DNA of 64,000 bases from the NCBI GenBank assembly GCA_029204225.1, contig CM055108.1, positions 24,139,670-24,203,669 on the forward strand. The letters are read 5' to 3'. The notes under the pieces were generated by a model. It had not been told where the DNA came from, ran no database searches, and saw only the letters and a list, made by a program, of their open reading frames with translations. Positions 9,824-20,150 of this stretch are shown piece by piece. Position 1 is the first letter of the stretch; the number at the start of each line of letters is the position of its first letter. A program made the translations under genes and the position numbers. The stretch is from Diphasiastrum complanatum. Taxonomy: Eukaryota > Streptophyta > Lycopodiopsida > Lycopodiales > Lycopodiaceae.

Positions 9824-11430
9824 ACACATGTTTTCATCATGATGTGTCTTTTGACTATGATTGGAGACATTGTTTTATAACTTTCCATGATATCAAATGC
9901 ATGTAATCATTTACAATTAGAGCTTTCATGTTCTTTGGCTAAATCTATATAGACATGATTGATATGTCTTGAACTCATCATTGCCGAATGTCGCAACCAA
10001 GCATGCGGCATGGCTCCCAGGAGAAAGAATAATCATATATTCAAATAATTTTATCATTATACTGATTCTAGTGCTTGGATTTGGATTTGGAAGTTGGGCT
10101 GGTATATTTAATCTTGTAAATCAAATTCACACATTTGGAATGTTTTCAATGCTAATAACTAACTACATCTTTGACATAAATAAATAATTATTTTAAAGCT
10201 AAAAGTAAAAATCTTGCATTTTAAGAATGCAATATTGATGGATTGTGCTGAAATTTTTTTATGGTTCTCAACATATTTGTTATAGTTAGGTTATCTTCAT
10301 TCTTCTATCACATATGGAGGTCCTAGGTCAACTTTGGTATGCACATGAAAAAGAGAAATCAAGTTGCTTATGCTCCAACAAATGTTTGTAGAAGTGGCTA
10401 TCGATTTGGACATGTTCATTATGTGGTTATTAGTTTCATTGTGGTTGTAAATATATGAAATTGTTGTATATAGTCTGAAACTGGTAGTTGTTGGCCATCT
10501 CCATGGTGTGCCTATTATGTGTGTGTGTGTGTGTGTGTGAACCTAGCAAATCTAAACAAAACTACACACTATCTCCTGTGAAAGTACAGTAGTTTGGACC
10601 TTGAATGAGTGCATTTAATGTCTCACAAGAGTGATTGAGTGATTAATCACAACAACAATGCAAACTAGACACTAGATTTTGAGATCTAGATCAACAAATT
10701 AGCATCTATCAATCAAACTATTGTACCTTGAATGAGTGCATTTAATGTTTCACAAGAGTGATTGAGTGATTGATCACAACAACAATGCAAACTAGACACT
10801 AGATTTTGAGATCTAGATCAACAAATTAGCATCTATCATATCAAGAGCAACCTTTAATCATTAATCAAACACAAAATACAGCCCACACACGTGTGCAACA
10901 GTGCAGAGTACGACCTGTAGACTGAAAACAAAGTACAAGTACATAGAGTAGAAACTCGAGTCTTCCAATCATTAGGGAAAACCTCAACTCAAAAAGGTCC
11001 CTATAAGAAACTCGAGAGAATGATTAGAGAGAGAAAGTATAAACGACAAGATTTGTTGTCGTTTTTCTAGTTTTCGATGCTGCCCGCCAGCTAACTAGTG
11101 TGGTTAATTGATTTTTAACTCAAACGAAATAAACACGCCGCCTAAACACGCGGTCGACTGTCCATGCTACCAAGAAGCTTTTATTCATGCGTTTATGAAG
11201 GATTTTGGTTGTGCCATTTTAATCCTGTTATCTGCAATTTTTTTGTCACTTGCTTAAGGATGAGCAATCAGCTTCATCATGTTTACGACCCATGCCAGGC
11301 GATACCAAAATTTTTGTTGTACCATACTGTCAAAAGTATGTATTGTTTTTATTTAAAATGTATGTATGATGTTTTGTTATCTATGTTTGTATTTTTTTCA
11401 TTTTATAATCGTTGACTATTTGGTTTGCAG
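9820..11430. other. Intergenic with short repeats
   Basis: No gene is supported before the Ulp1-like exon. The stretch holds a short (GT)n at 10519-10539, the tandem repeat at 10598-10839, and a small hairpin 'cgacaagatttgttgtcg' near 11044. Confidence 0.4.
10598..10839. repeat. Tandem duplication, 127-bp period
   Basis: Two nearly identical units begin 'accttgaatgagtgcattta' at 10598 and 10725. They share 'caacaacaatgcaaactag' and an 'agatctagatc' palindrome core, and differ by a few substitutions. Confidence 0.85.
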
Positions 11431-12065
11431 TCATCACTGGTCTATACATATTATATCATCAAGAGTGGATGAAGCCGGTTTGTGCAATCCAATGGTGTTG
11501 AGAATGAACTCTTTGAGGTCAACACACCTCAATGTCGACATTGAGATGTACAAAAGCGTGATTACATATTTTCCAACGAAGGCCCTGTTTGTAACAAAGC
11601 ATACAGAGATAATAGATGCACAGATGACCAATTTTTCAATTGCTTTTTTCGTGATGCAAATTGCAATATAAAAAAAGTGAAACTAACATTCTCAATTTTG
11701 GTTCTCAGTCCTCTCATCAAGTTGACTCATTCAGTTGTGGTTGGTATGCCATAACAAATGTAAGTGCTTTATGGAGTGGTTCATTAGCCAAGGTGAAAAT
11801 GTCGATATACGTCAGGTAATTTGAGTTTGGATGTACATTGATTTTATTTATATGATTTTTTATTTTTTTGTGTTCGTCTAACTTATTTATTGTTGATGAT
11901 TTGCAGTTCACATGTCCAAAATTCACACAAAATGACATATTTGAATTTCGACAAGAGATGATTAAGATTTTCCTGACTGATGCAACATCGGTGACAATGG
12001 AACAAGAAGCTGGGGAGCTTGCACTTGAAAAAGTTGCTGGAAAAGAAATTTATATAGAGAAATAG
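11431..12065 (+). pseudogene. Ulp1-like (C48) cysteine protease, decayed
   Basis: Three exon-like blocks are seen. At 11431 (after 'tttgcag') the frame reads HHWSIHIISSRVD, the catalytic His region. At 11709-11815 it reads HQVDSFSCGWYA, with the catalytic Cys. At 11907-12065 it reads FTCPKFTQNDIFEFRQEM, the usual Ulp1 C-terminal helix, ending at TAG. The position of the catalytic Asp reads LRMNSL, so Asn replaces Asp. There is one frame change just after WYAITN; the shifted frame reads ENVDIRQ and joins the last exon in phase. Ulp1 enzymes remove SUMO. Such genes are often carried by plant CACTA and Mutator-like elements, so a transposon origin is likely. Confidence 0.6.
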
Positions 12066-12548
12066 ATAGGTGGTCTTATTGAAAGGCCAATACAGTTATA
12101 TTGGACAAAAATATGTACTTCAGAAATTTACATTCCGAATGTGTACAAATGATGACCTTTCAAGTCTTTTGATATTCGATTGTTGCTATTTCCATTTTTT
12201 CATCTTTAGAGAGATATAATTGTATATTGTACATCTTCCATTACACTTTCCTTGAACCTGCACATGAAAATAATCGAATTATATTTTTTCAATAAACAAC
12301 GTGGGCTAATCTAAAAGGAGCCAAAAGTTAACAATCTTAACTTTAACAAGGAAAGTTAAGCTCACCAATATTGTAGATTTCCTGATCCATCAAACTTTAT
12401 TCTATTTCGACAATTTCTATGCTTGACATTAAATCTCTGCATGGGATATGATCTTCTTGCCTTGCTCTAATCTTCATTAACATTGCAAATAGTCTATCAA
12501 TAAATCATTGTTAATAAATAACAAAAAAATAATAACATAATAGACTAT
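12066..12548. other. AT-rich flank, nothing recognised
   Basis: The flank is AT-rich and separates the plus-strand Ulp1-like exons from the minus-strand ORFs. No terminal inverted repeat could be fixed. Confidence 0.35.
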
Positions 12549-12992
12549 TCAAATACAAATACGTACCATTCTTCCATTTACTTGAAAACCATAGTTTTGA
12601 GGAATGTCAAAATGGAGCATTGTAAGTTTCGATTGTATATATTTCAGACTCCAGTCCTCCTCCACTTCAGTTGTCGCAACAACAACCCCATTTTGCACTT
12701 GCTCACGATGGTTCAATGTAAAGTCTTGATCTAATGCCTTCCATTCATTATTAACTCTAATCCATCTTCTATAATAAAACATAAAAGAAAACATTTCTTT
12801 TTCTATATGATATCGAAATATCATGGATGATTTGTTAGCTTTACATTGAATGTTGCCATCAGGTTTCACATCCCAATGATCATCAAGGAGTTCTGATATC
12901 ATTTCATCATTTAAATTTTTTGCAATGAACATTGTAGCTGTTTTACGAACATTACATCTTGCAAAAAAATCTACAAAAATTGCAAAAGGCAA
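12549..12992 (-). CDS. Unknown ORF, 147 codons
   Basis: An open frame encodes a protein with mixed charge and aromatic pairs (FSFMFYYRRWIRVNNEW, YGFQVNGRM). I do not recognise a family. It lies between a transposon-type Ulp1 fragment and Copia remains, so it is probably element cargo or an element exon. The start is uncertain and an exon boundary near 12570 is possible. Confidence 0.3.
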   Translation of the reverse strand: MPFAIFVDFFARCNVRKTATMFIAKNLNDEMISELLDDHWDVKPDGNIQCKANKSSMIFRYHIEKEMFSFMFYYRRWIRVNNEWKALDQDFTLNHREQVQNGVVVATTEVEEDWSLKYIQSKLTMLHFDIPQNYGFQVNGRMVRICI

Positions 12993-13383
12993 AAACTAGG
13001 TCTATTGGTTTTCGAACCTGTGCTACATTTCATGCAGTTTTGAATGTCCATAAAAAACTTTGATTTAAAACTTTTTGCAATGGTAGATTCGGGGGGAACC
13101 CATTCCTCGCTCAAAAAATGCGGTAGAGGTAGAGTAGGCTACTTTTCCATTCAAACCTATTTTGCATGGTATGTAAAGAGAATTGTAAAAAAAAATGCTA
13201 GAACCCAAAAGTGACTTTAAAGGACGATGCTTATACTGGACTAAACCGATATCAAAATGAATGATGTCTATGATGCCTGCAAGTGACTGTATTGGTTGCC
13301 ATTCGCTTATGCTTGATGGATACTAATCTACAAAAGACAATATACCATTTTAACACAAATATCACAATAATGCTTTTTGGTTT

Positions 13384-13456
13384 CCAAGGGGAGGCTCGAA
13401 CCTGAGACCAAAGAAACTTTGGATGTCAAGCTAACCAACTAAGACAACCCCGTTGG
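13384..13456 (-). mobile_element. tRNA-derived SINE head
   Basis: On the minus strand TCTTAGTTGGTTAGC (13430-13444) fits a pol III A box and GGTTCGAGCC (13393-13402) fits a B box. Spacing suits an internal promoter. Between them CCAAAG-TTT-CTTTGG forms a stem with only a 3-base loop, so it is not a working tRNA anticodon arm. The SINE body and tail were not delimited; further down the same strand near 13000-13150 is more tRNA-like sequence, including a B-box-like 'aggttcgaaaacc'. Confidence 0.5.
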
Positions 13457-14101
13457 TTAAATATCACAATAATGAATGTGGTACCTCTTAAAGGATCCCT
13501 TACAAGATGTTCCACAAATGTGTCTATATACATGTAGCACACTTAAAAAACTACACATCATGCCAAGCTTGGATTCCAAGGCATTTTGTGCACTTGAAGA
13601 TACATCAATTAAACTATTAAGTGCATACATAATGTTGCCAAAGACAACTTGCCTTGCTTGATCCGTATGATTGAGCCTTGATGGCTCCATCTTGTTACTC
13701 AAGGTTCTTCTTGGAGTTCTCGGGTCTTGAGCTTGCTCCTCCACTTGACTTGACTCCAAACCATCATTGATTTGAATAAGGTATTGATCCCAAAATGTTT
13801 CTTCAAGTTTATAAATTTCCCACTCTTGAAAGATCACATTTCCACCATTGGCAACTTCTTTGGTGAAAAACATGTAGATTCTACACTCTCTACTTGAAGA
13901 GCAAAACACTACCATTATTCCTATAATCAAAGTAGGATAATCTTTGGTCCTTACATTGGAATGATCATGCACAAAGTATGTGGACACAAAGATTTCCAAA
14001 ACACATGATGTTTCATCTTTTATGACACTATTCAAACTGTTACAAAAATAGTTATCCAATGAAATTGCTTTATCAACAAAAAAATGTAGATTGAAAAGCA
14101 T
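13457..14101 (-). CDS. Unknown ORF, 214 codons
   Basis: The frame has a hydrophobic first half with a possible membrane segment (YPTLIIGIMVVFCSSS). A polar middle follows (SSQVEEQAQDPRTPRRTLS), then a Ser-rich end. It lies 3' of a Copia RNase H end on the same strand, so it could be an extra 3' ORF of that element. The polar middle resembles the ORF at 14160-14477. No family is recognised. Confidence 0.3.
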   Translation of the reverse strand: MLFNLHFFVDKAISLDNYFCNSLNSVIKDETSCVLEIFVSTYFVHDHSNVRTKDYPTLIIGIMVVFCSSSRECRIYMFFTKEVANGGNVIFQEWEIYKLEETFWDQYLIQINDGLESSQVEEQAQDPRTPRRTLSNKMEPSRLNHTDQARQVVFGNIMYALNSLIDVSSSAQNALESKLGMMCSFLSVLHVYRHICGTSCKGSFKRYHIHYCDI

Positions 14102-14159
14102 TCAACTTCATTTTATTGTCATATCTACATAAAGTACTAAATATCATAAATCTTAAAGA

Positions 14160-14477
14160 TCATAAACAAGTCACTTCATATCTATTAACACTATCTATGA
14201 ACAAATCAAAGATAGTAGTGTCTCCAATGCTCTCCACCCTTGCAAGATGCACACTTGAATGGACAGTTTGCATGCAATTTGATGACTTGGCCTTTGTCAT
14301 TGAGGACCTCCTTGAAATTCTCATGTTTTGAGGCTGATCCTCAAGATCTTCCTCTCTTTGATGCTCCTCCTCAATGCTAGCAAGATCACACTTTGACAAG
14401 ATCTCCACTTGAGTGATCTCCTTAGGATCATCGACTGCCTTGAAGGTTCCGCACAACTCATACCAGTGACAACGCAC
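14160..14477 (-). CDS. Unknown ORF, 105 codons
   Basis: An acidic stretch (EEEHQREEDLEDQPQN) precedes RISRRSS and a more hydrophobic end (DTTIFDLFIDS). It is weakly similar in layout to the polar region of the next ORF downstream on this strand. It may be a diverged duplicate or a piece of the same element-borne gene. Confidence 0.25.
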   Translation of the reverse strand: MRCHWYELCGTFKAVDDPKEITQVEILSKCDLASIEEEHQREEDLEDQPQNMRISRRSSMTKAKSSNCMQTVHSSVHLARVESIGDTTIFDLFIDSVNRYEVTCL

Positions 14478-14576
14478 CGTAACCGCCCAACTGTAGGGTC
14501 ACAACTGACGTGGCCACCCCCAACAACTCGGATTGGAACTCAGCAAAGCATAACTGATTAACTTCTCCAATCTGAC

Positions 14577-14720
14577 TCAAAGATCAAATCTAAGCTTGAC
14601 AAATGAATCTTTAGATAAAGATTTAGTAAACAAATCAACTAAGCAACTCAATGATGGCACATGTTGGAGCTTGATCTCTTTGGCTACTCCGACATGCACC
14701 GTATTGATGCTTTCATTCCC
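14577..14720 (-). pseudogene. Copia RNase H C-terminal end
   Basis: The minus strand reads ESINTVHVGVAKEIKLQH, then LVDLFTKSLSKDSFVKLR, and stops at TGA (14577-14579). This is the standard end of Copia pol (ADIFTKAL...F..LR). Everything upstream is lost at about 14720, where LINE sequence on the other strand begins. Confidence 0.65.
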
Positions 14721-15007
14721 CTAGCAATTGAGACTCATGGCACCTTGCAACGACGCTTTGAGGAATTTCTTCAGATGTGTTCTCACTAGGCAGCAGAGCG
14801 TCAAGGTATTCCAGGTTCTATTCTGGTGGCTTCTTTCAAACAACGTATTTCCATTGCCCTGCAACGTGCTCATGCCTTATCGATGCTGCAACGGGCGACG
14901 GTGGCTAAGTCTGCTACATCTCATCTCCCTTCATTAGCCGACTCACCACCTCTTCACTTTTTTGATCTGTTGCAGGCAGTTGGCAGACTCCCACTGACAC
15001 CATCATA
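14690..15007 (+). pseudogene. LINE pol C-terminal fragment of a second LINE type
   Basis: The frame reads IDAFIPLAIETHGTL, RRFEEFLQMCS, one in-frame TAG, then SILVASFKQRISIALQRAHA, and stops at TAG near 15007. The PLA(I/V)ET-G...F...C and RQR(V/I)S(I/V)ALQRA pattern is the C-terminal end of reverse-transcriptase ORFs in many algal, moss and lycophyte non-LTR elements. It differs from the L1-type ORF2 end at 2.0 kb. The following 150 bp may be its 3' UTR. Confidence 0.5.
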
Positions 15008-16281
15008 GTTTTTGCACCTTTCTTTTTAATGCTAGGATGTGGATTAATCGTAGTTTTACTGCAAGCTTCGCTCTTGTTTGAGTGTACATTTGCTTAAACT
15101 TCCCCTTCAGGGTGTATATATCTTTTTCATCAATGTACCTACTAGTTTTTTCTATGAATAAATGCACCAGGGTTTTTTTCAAATGAGACAAAGGTAAGGA
15201 CAAAGCTCTATGGACGTCCAAGCACAAAGCAAATGGAATGTGTGCATAAAGAAGAGGATGAGCAAATGGAATGTGTGCATAAAAAAGAGGATGAGGCAAA
15301 CCTAAGAGGAAGGCGACTAAAACATCAAGAGAGCAAAGTGAATCCAAGTCCAAGTTGAGTCAAGTATGTGGGAGTAGGGTGAGGTGCAAGGTGTACATTG
15401 GTTAAGGCAAGTTGCTGACGAAAAGTAAAGCAAGAGTTTTCATGGCAAGAAAGATCGGCGGCTTCCACATAAATGCGACCACAACTTGAACAGGGAACAC
15501 GTAGGCTAGGGAAAGAAGATGGAGAAATCTGAAAAACTGAAGGCGAGGAATGAATGTGGTGACGAAGATGAGGTGGATTGTATCATCGACCATCGTCATG
15601 TGCCGCTAGGACAGCCTGCTGAATCTTGAATCCTAATGATTCCTGGGACCTGGGACCTCTTCTTCCTTGGTAACCCCCTCTTCTTAAGCACACTAACATA
15701 GAGAGATATCCAAATTAGAAGGACAATAGGAAGCAAGAGTTCAAAATCACCGTGATTGAGAATAATAAAGACTAAACTATCGTCTTGGAGAGTTAGTACG
15801 TGGTAGAGTAGAGATGTTGTAGAGTAGAGTAGAGATGCTCTAGTTCCCGTTACTCTACGTTATATGTGATGGTGGCAGTTGGTGTGAGGAGCATTTAAAG
15901 TCCGATGCGTCGATGGTTGATCAATTGCCTCCTAATCCCAGTTGTGGAGTTAGCTTTTGTCTCTCATCATTCATTTGATGATCATGATGTGGGTGGGATG
16001 AGAGTGAGATTGATTTGCTTGATCCATGAAGCACAATTGTTGCTGGTTTTTCCATCTCTGCGTCTCTTGCCTTGTTGCTCACGATTGCTGCACCCTCATG
16101 CTCATGCTTATGAGCGAGGATCAAACCCTTTGCGTGAATCCTACTATCCTTGATGTTTACGTTAGATGATGTTGCGATTGATCTTAAGAAAAGGACGAGC
16201 ACAATCACGAAGAGTATCTTTTGATTTGTCAGGATGTAATTTCTTTTTTGTAGATAATTCGGTTGATCGTTCCATTCAAAC
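15008..16281. other. Upstream region of the LRR gene
   Basis: No gene is supported. A 2 x 33 bp tandem repeat ('gcaaatggaatgtgtgcata') is at 15229-15294, and a short 'tagagtagagatg' reiteration near 15805-15835. The promoter and 5' UTR of the LRR gene should lie in the last several hundred bases, but no TATA box stands out clearly. Confidence 0.4.
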
Positions 16282-17580
16282 ATGGATGTAGGAGTTTGGT
16301 CTTTCAGGCTCTGCATTTTAGCAATTGTTCAAGTAACGTATCTCATGATCGGAGGGCTGACGCTGGTGAAGAGGATAGATGCGACCACAGATCCAGGCGA
16401 TATAGAGGCCCTGAAGGAAGTAAAAGCAGCAGTTGATTCATCGACATCAACGCCATTCACCTGCCTTGGTTCATGGGATTTCTCATTTGATCCTTGTGAT
16501 GCAAAATTTAGTACGCATTTCACCTGCGGGCTGGATTGTGACAACGAGAATCCAGCAAACAGGCGTGTAACCAGCTTGGCATTAGATCAGTCAGGGTACA
16601 AAGGCACCTTGTCACCATTTGTGGGTAACTTATCTTCTTTGCAAGAATTGACTATCTCGGGAAATTCCTTCAGAGGTTTTGTTCCCGTGACACTAGGCCA
16701 CTTGAGCAACCTCAACAAGCTAGATCTGTCAAACAATCTATTTTCAGGGCATATTCCTAGCTCATTAGGGAAACTTATGAAATTGGCATACCTTTCACTC
16801 TCAAATAACCTATTGAAAGGCCCTATTCCAGCCTCATTCAGAGATCTACACCATTTGGAGAGACTCTCTCTCTACAATAACAAGCTGAATGGCATCATTC
16901 CTTCCTTTAATAATCTTCGGCAATTGAGATATTTTGATGCCAGCAGAAATGACCTCTCTGGAAAAATCTCTGTAGATCTTCTGCCCAGCTCTATACTTCA
17001 GCTATCTCTGAGAAGCAATAGACTTTGTGGTAGCTTACCCAAAGCTTTCACTGAGCTCCGAGAATTGGAGGTCCTGGATCTGAGTTATAACAGGTTGGTT
17101 GGAAAAGTAGATCAGTTTTTATTTCAGCTACCTCTTTTGCAACAGCTCAACCTCTCACACAACAAACTAACTTCTGTTGCAGTGCCTGATCTTTCTAGCT
17201 TTCACAGTGAACTTGTAGCAGTTGACATTAGCTACAACCAGCTTCAAGGATCTCTTCCCAGTAAATTTGCAAACATCAAGCCATTATCCGCTTTGTCACT
17301 GAGCTACAACCTGTTTAGTGGCTTAGTACCTTACCAATATGCCTTGAAGGCGGGGATCTCTCACAATGGATCATCAGATGAAGAGAAACCATTAGTGAGG
17401 CTGTTGCTAGATGGTAATTACCTCACTGGAAAAATTCCTGCTCCTTTCTTTAGGCTTGATCCAGAGCACATTACAGCAAGCTTCATCTACAATTGCCTGC
17501 AAAGCTGCCCAGCAAAGTTATTCTTCTGTAAAGGTGGTGGACAGAGGCCCCTCTCACAGTGCAGAAAACACTTGAGCTGA
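16282..17580 (+). CDS. Secreted leucine-rich-repeat protein
   Basis: This is a single uninterrupted exon of 432 codons. Residues 1 to about 34 form a hydrophobic signal peptide. Residues about 60-90 are a Cys-containing N-terminal cap (SFDPCDAKFSTHFTCGLDC). About ten plant-type LRRs follow to about residue 345 (for example NLNKLDLSNNLFSGHIP). The end has the paired-Cys cap NCLQSC, LFFCKGG, SQCRK. There is no transmembrane segment or kinase, so it should act in the cell wall space. The architecture matches, from memory, the small LRR proteins of the Arabidopsis At4g03010/At1g03440 type, whose role is little known. The first ATG gives the signal peptide and is preferred over the internal Met at 16345. 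Confidence 0.92.
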   Translation: MDVGVWSFRLCILAIVQVTYLMIGGLTLVKRIDATTDPGDIEALKEVKAAVDSSTSTPFTCLGSWDFSFDPCDAKFSTHFTCGLDCDNENPANRRVTSLALDQSGYKGTLSPFVGNLSSLQELTISGNSFRGFVPVTLGHLSNLNKLDLSNNLFSGHIPSSLGKLMKLAYLSLSNNLLKGPIPASFRDLHHLERLSLYNNKLNGIIPSFNNLRQLRYFDASRNDLSGKISVDLLPSSILQLSLRSNRLCGSLPKAFTELRELEVLDLSYNRLVGKVDQFLFQLPLLQQLNLSHNKLTSVAVPDLSSFHSELVAVDISYNQLQGSLPSKFANIKPLSALSLSYNLFSGLVPYQYALKAGISHNGSSDEEKPLVRLLLDGNYLTGKIPAPFFRLDPEHITASFIYNCLQSCPAKLFFCKGGGQRPLSQCRKHLS

Positions 17581-18693
17581 CTTTCTCCTTCTTTTTTCAT
17601 CATTCTAAGTTCTGTGCTGCATTATATCAAGCAACTAAATTGAGTGATGGAGCGGTAATTTTGGAGGAATGAAGTTAATGCATTAGATCACTTGTGAGCA
17701 GAAAAACTTGTTCAGAATATGTATGCAATGCTTCTTTGATATTAACTTGCACATCCACTGTCACATAATATAACTAGAGAATGTGCATGCCCTTTAAACT
17801 TGAAAGAATTGCTCTACAAGAACAATATCCAGAATTTTGCAGATTGGAGGCTTATGTAGCAGAGTAAATTGTTGTTGTTGTTGTTGCCTTTTAAATCCTC
17901 TAACTCAAAGTGATGCATGTTCAAATAGTTACTTCAACTACTAACACATGTCACTACTTGATATAGTTAACCTACATACCCATATGAACAAGAGATTTGG
18001 TGGTAGAATTCAATAGGCCCTCCCCCTCTTCCATGGGGTGAATAATTTGAGGTCAATCTCTTTATAGTCTGTGCTATATGCTATATTGTATTGGTCTCAT
18101 TGAAGTATGTGAACGTCGTTAGAAATTCATGGATGCTCCACTTGAAACCAAGTATATAATCTTCTTAGTATGTTGGAAAATGAGAAGTCCACAATGCTTG
18201 TACTAAGTATTTGAGAACTTGTTTAGAATTTATGTTTGTCCAAACACGTTATGACTATCATAAATGGTGTTGAAAATTTCAGGTGTGTGTTAAATATTAA
18301 GCAATTTTTTCAGATTGTCATTGTGTGTGTGTGTGTGTGTGTGTGTTCATTTTGTTGCAATAGGACAATCTTAGATCTCTTGCAAAATTTGTTGATCTTG
18401 TGAGTATAGTGACTTTAGATGAAGCCATTTATCTTGGCTCTAGGTTATATGAACATAGATTGTTGTAATTTTGTGAAACATTGCAAATAGTATCCGCTAT
18501 GAACATGCAGAGCTTTTTTGAATATTCAAAGACAACCTAAGGACTTGGTGTTATGTACCATAATGGTACGTCCTTCAGTGACGACCTCACAAGGGGCAGG
18601 ACACAGTATGGCGTTATCGACATGTTTTGGTGCCACGCGTCACCATCCTAGGTGGTCACATGTTGCCGGCGGGACCGTGCTTGATGGGACCCA
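17581..18693. other. 3' flank of the LRR gene
   Basis: It holds the LRR gene's probable 3' UTR, a short (TTG)n near 17871-17886, and a (GT)n tract at 18322-18346. No gene is seen. Confidence 0.4.
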
Positions 18694-19143
18694 CTATGTT
18701 ATGCCTATATAGTGGAGCCTTGGAAATCTCCGCCTAGACGAGATGGGCCTAGTTGTAGTTGTATCCATCTGGCTCGGTGAGAGCAACCAGTAGGTATGTA
18801 AGAAGGTTGCTGAAATACGAGCCTTCCTTGTCCTTGCCACTTCAAGGAAGTTGACCGTGATGGTAGCAGCTCCTTGAAGGTCTTCATCGGTGATGGCTTC
18901 AACTAATAGTCCATCATTGGTGTGCCATGCCCTTGTCGTGGTATCTATATGCTCGTCGATCATCACGACCCTTGCCTTGTATGCTGATATATGTCTTTGT
19001 CCATCAGGATTCCCAATTGCCTTCAGATCTTCAATGGCATATGAGATGGTATGCGTGACTTGGTTCAACCTGTACTTGAAACTCGTGAATCTACTATGGC
19101 TTTGCCTTTACCCTTATCATCCTTCACCTTCTTGGCAAGTTTT
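18694..19143 (-). CDS. Unknown ORF next to Copia LTR
   Basis: The 124-codon frame 18694-19068 contains SYAIEDLKAIGNPDGQRH and, later, DGLLVEAITDEDLQGAATI. In another frame just upstream is a Lys-rich stretch (KKVKDDKGKGKAIV). I recognise no family. The abrupt end at the LTR of the 19-22 kb Copia element suggests that element inserted here or carries it. Confidence 0.3.
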
Positions 19144-20150
19144 GGTGGATTTATTCCCTCTAGCTCTCCTAAATCCCATTTTAATCTGCCTCCATTCATG
19201 CTGCATATTTACTAACGTTGTCATGCAGTCTGCATATTTACATGCAAATTCGCATAGACGAAGAAAAGACGAAAGAATCGCGACACTGTGTTTCTACACA
19301 GTTTAAAGTGATAGGCGAAAAGGGGACACTATCTTACTGAATGTCAAAAGTGTCCTAAAGGCTAAGGCTCCCTGTAAATCTTATCCTAAGGCCATTCGTA
19401 AGAGTGACGCACTTTTTGCATCATCACCAACGTTCACTTTAGCACTGGCTGACGTCGCACCCTTTTCACGCTCACCCCATGCAGTTGCGCTAACAGATTG
19501 GACAACGATTGCAGCCACCCATGTCCTCCTACAGACAGCACATCCACTCTGTACTTTCACATCTACACACCTGTAATATTATGTAATATATATATACTGG
19601 ACACCATTCGTGTAAAAATGATGATGAAGAGAGCTGAAGAAGACGACATAAACGAAGTAGATGCCCTGAGCATTGATTCTTCATTTTGTTAGAATTAAGG
19701 TTTAATTCCTTTTTACAGATTGAAATAAGCTTTGTAGGGCACGCGGTCTTCGCTACTGTATTGTGCTCTACCGCATTATTGACATGTATACATGATATAC
19801 TTAATCTGATACATTTCATCTGCGTTCAGATCTATGTTAATATTGCTATGCTTATCTTTCATTTTGTCTGATCTTTCTAGTTGTTCTTACTGGTAATAGA
19901 CGATTAACATTTAGTCTTGTCTTTCGCGAATCATTCGCGACTAATTATCAATCGAGCACAGTCTAGCTCTTCGCAAATCATTCGCGACATATAATTTATC
20001 TTGCTATTCACGACAAATTATTCTCCTGGCGCTTCATCTATTAATGTTTGGCTACGTAATCTAGAATGACCATGATTTCTATCACTAAAGTTCTGTCATT
20101 CTGATAGGCGTAGTCATGCTTACGGAGAGAGTCATATAGTTCATTCCATT
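19144..20150 (+). mobile_element. 5' LTR of Copia element, truncated
   Basis: This sequence is repeated directly at 21205-22262, from 'ggatttattccctctagctc' to 'gagagagtcatatagttcat'. The 5' copy lacks the first few bases and about the last 110 bases seen in the 3' LTR, so the deletion that removed gag and integrase also removed the end of this LTR. It carries two palindromes of the type TCGCGAATCATTCGCGA (19924-19940, and 19971-19987 with one change). Confidence 0.8.

Noticed and set aside
9397-9906. 169-codon frame running into the GT/GA repeat
   Set aside because: No domain, and the end is repeat-encoded; the first part has ordinary non-coding composition.
13384-13456. Functional tRNA gene
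   Set aside because: The anticodon-arm position folds with a 3-base loop and the acceptor ends do not pair well.
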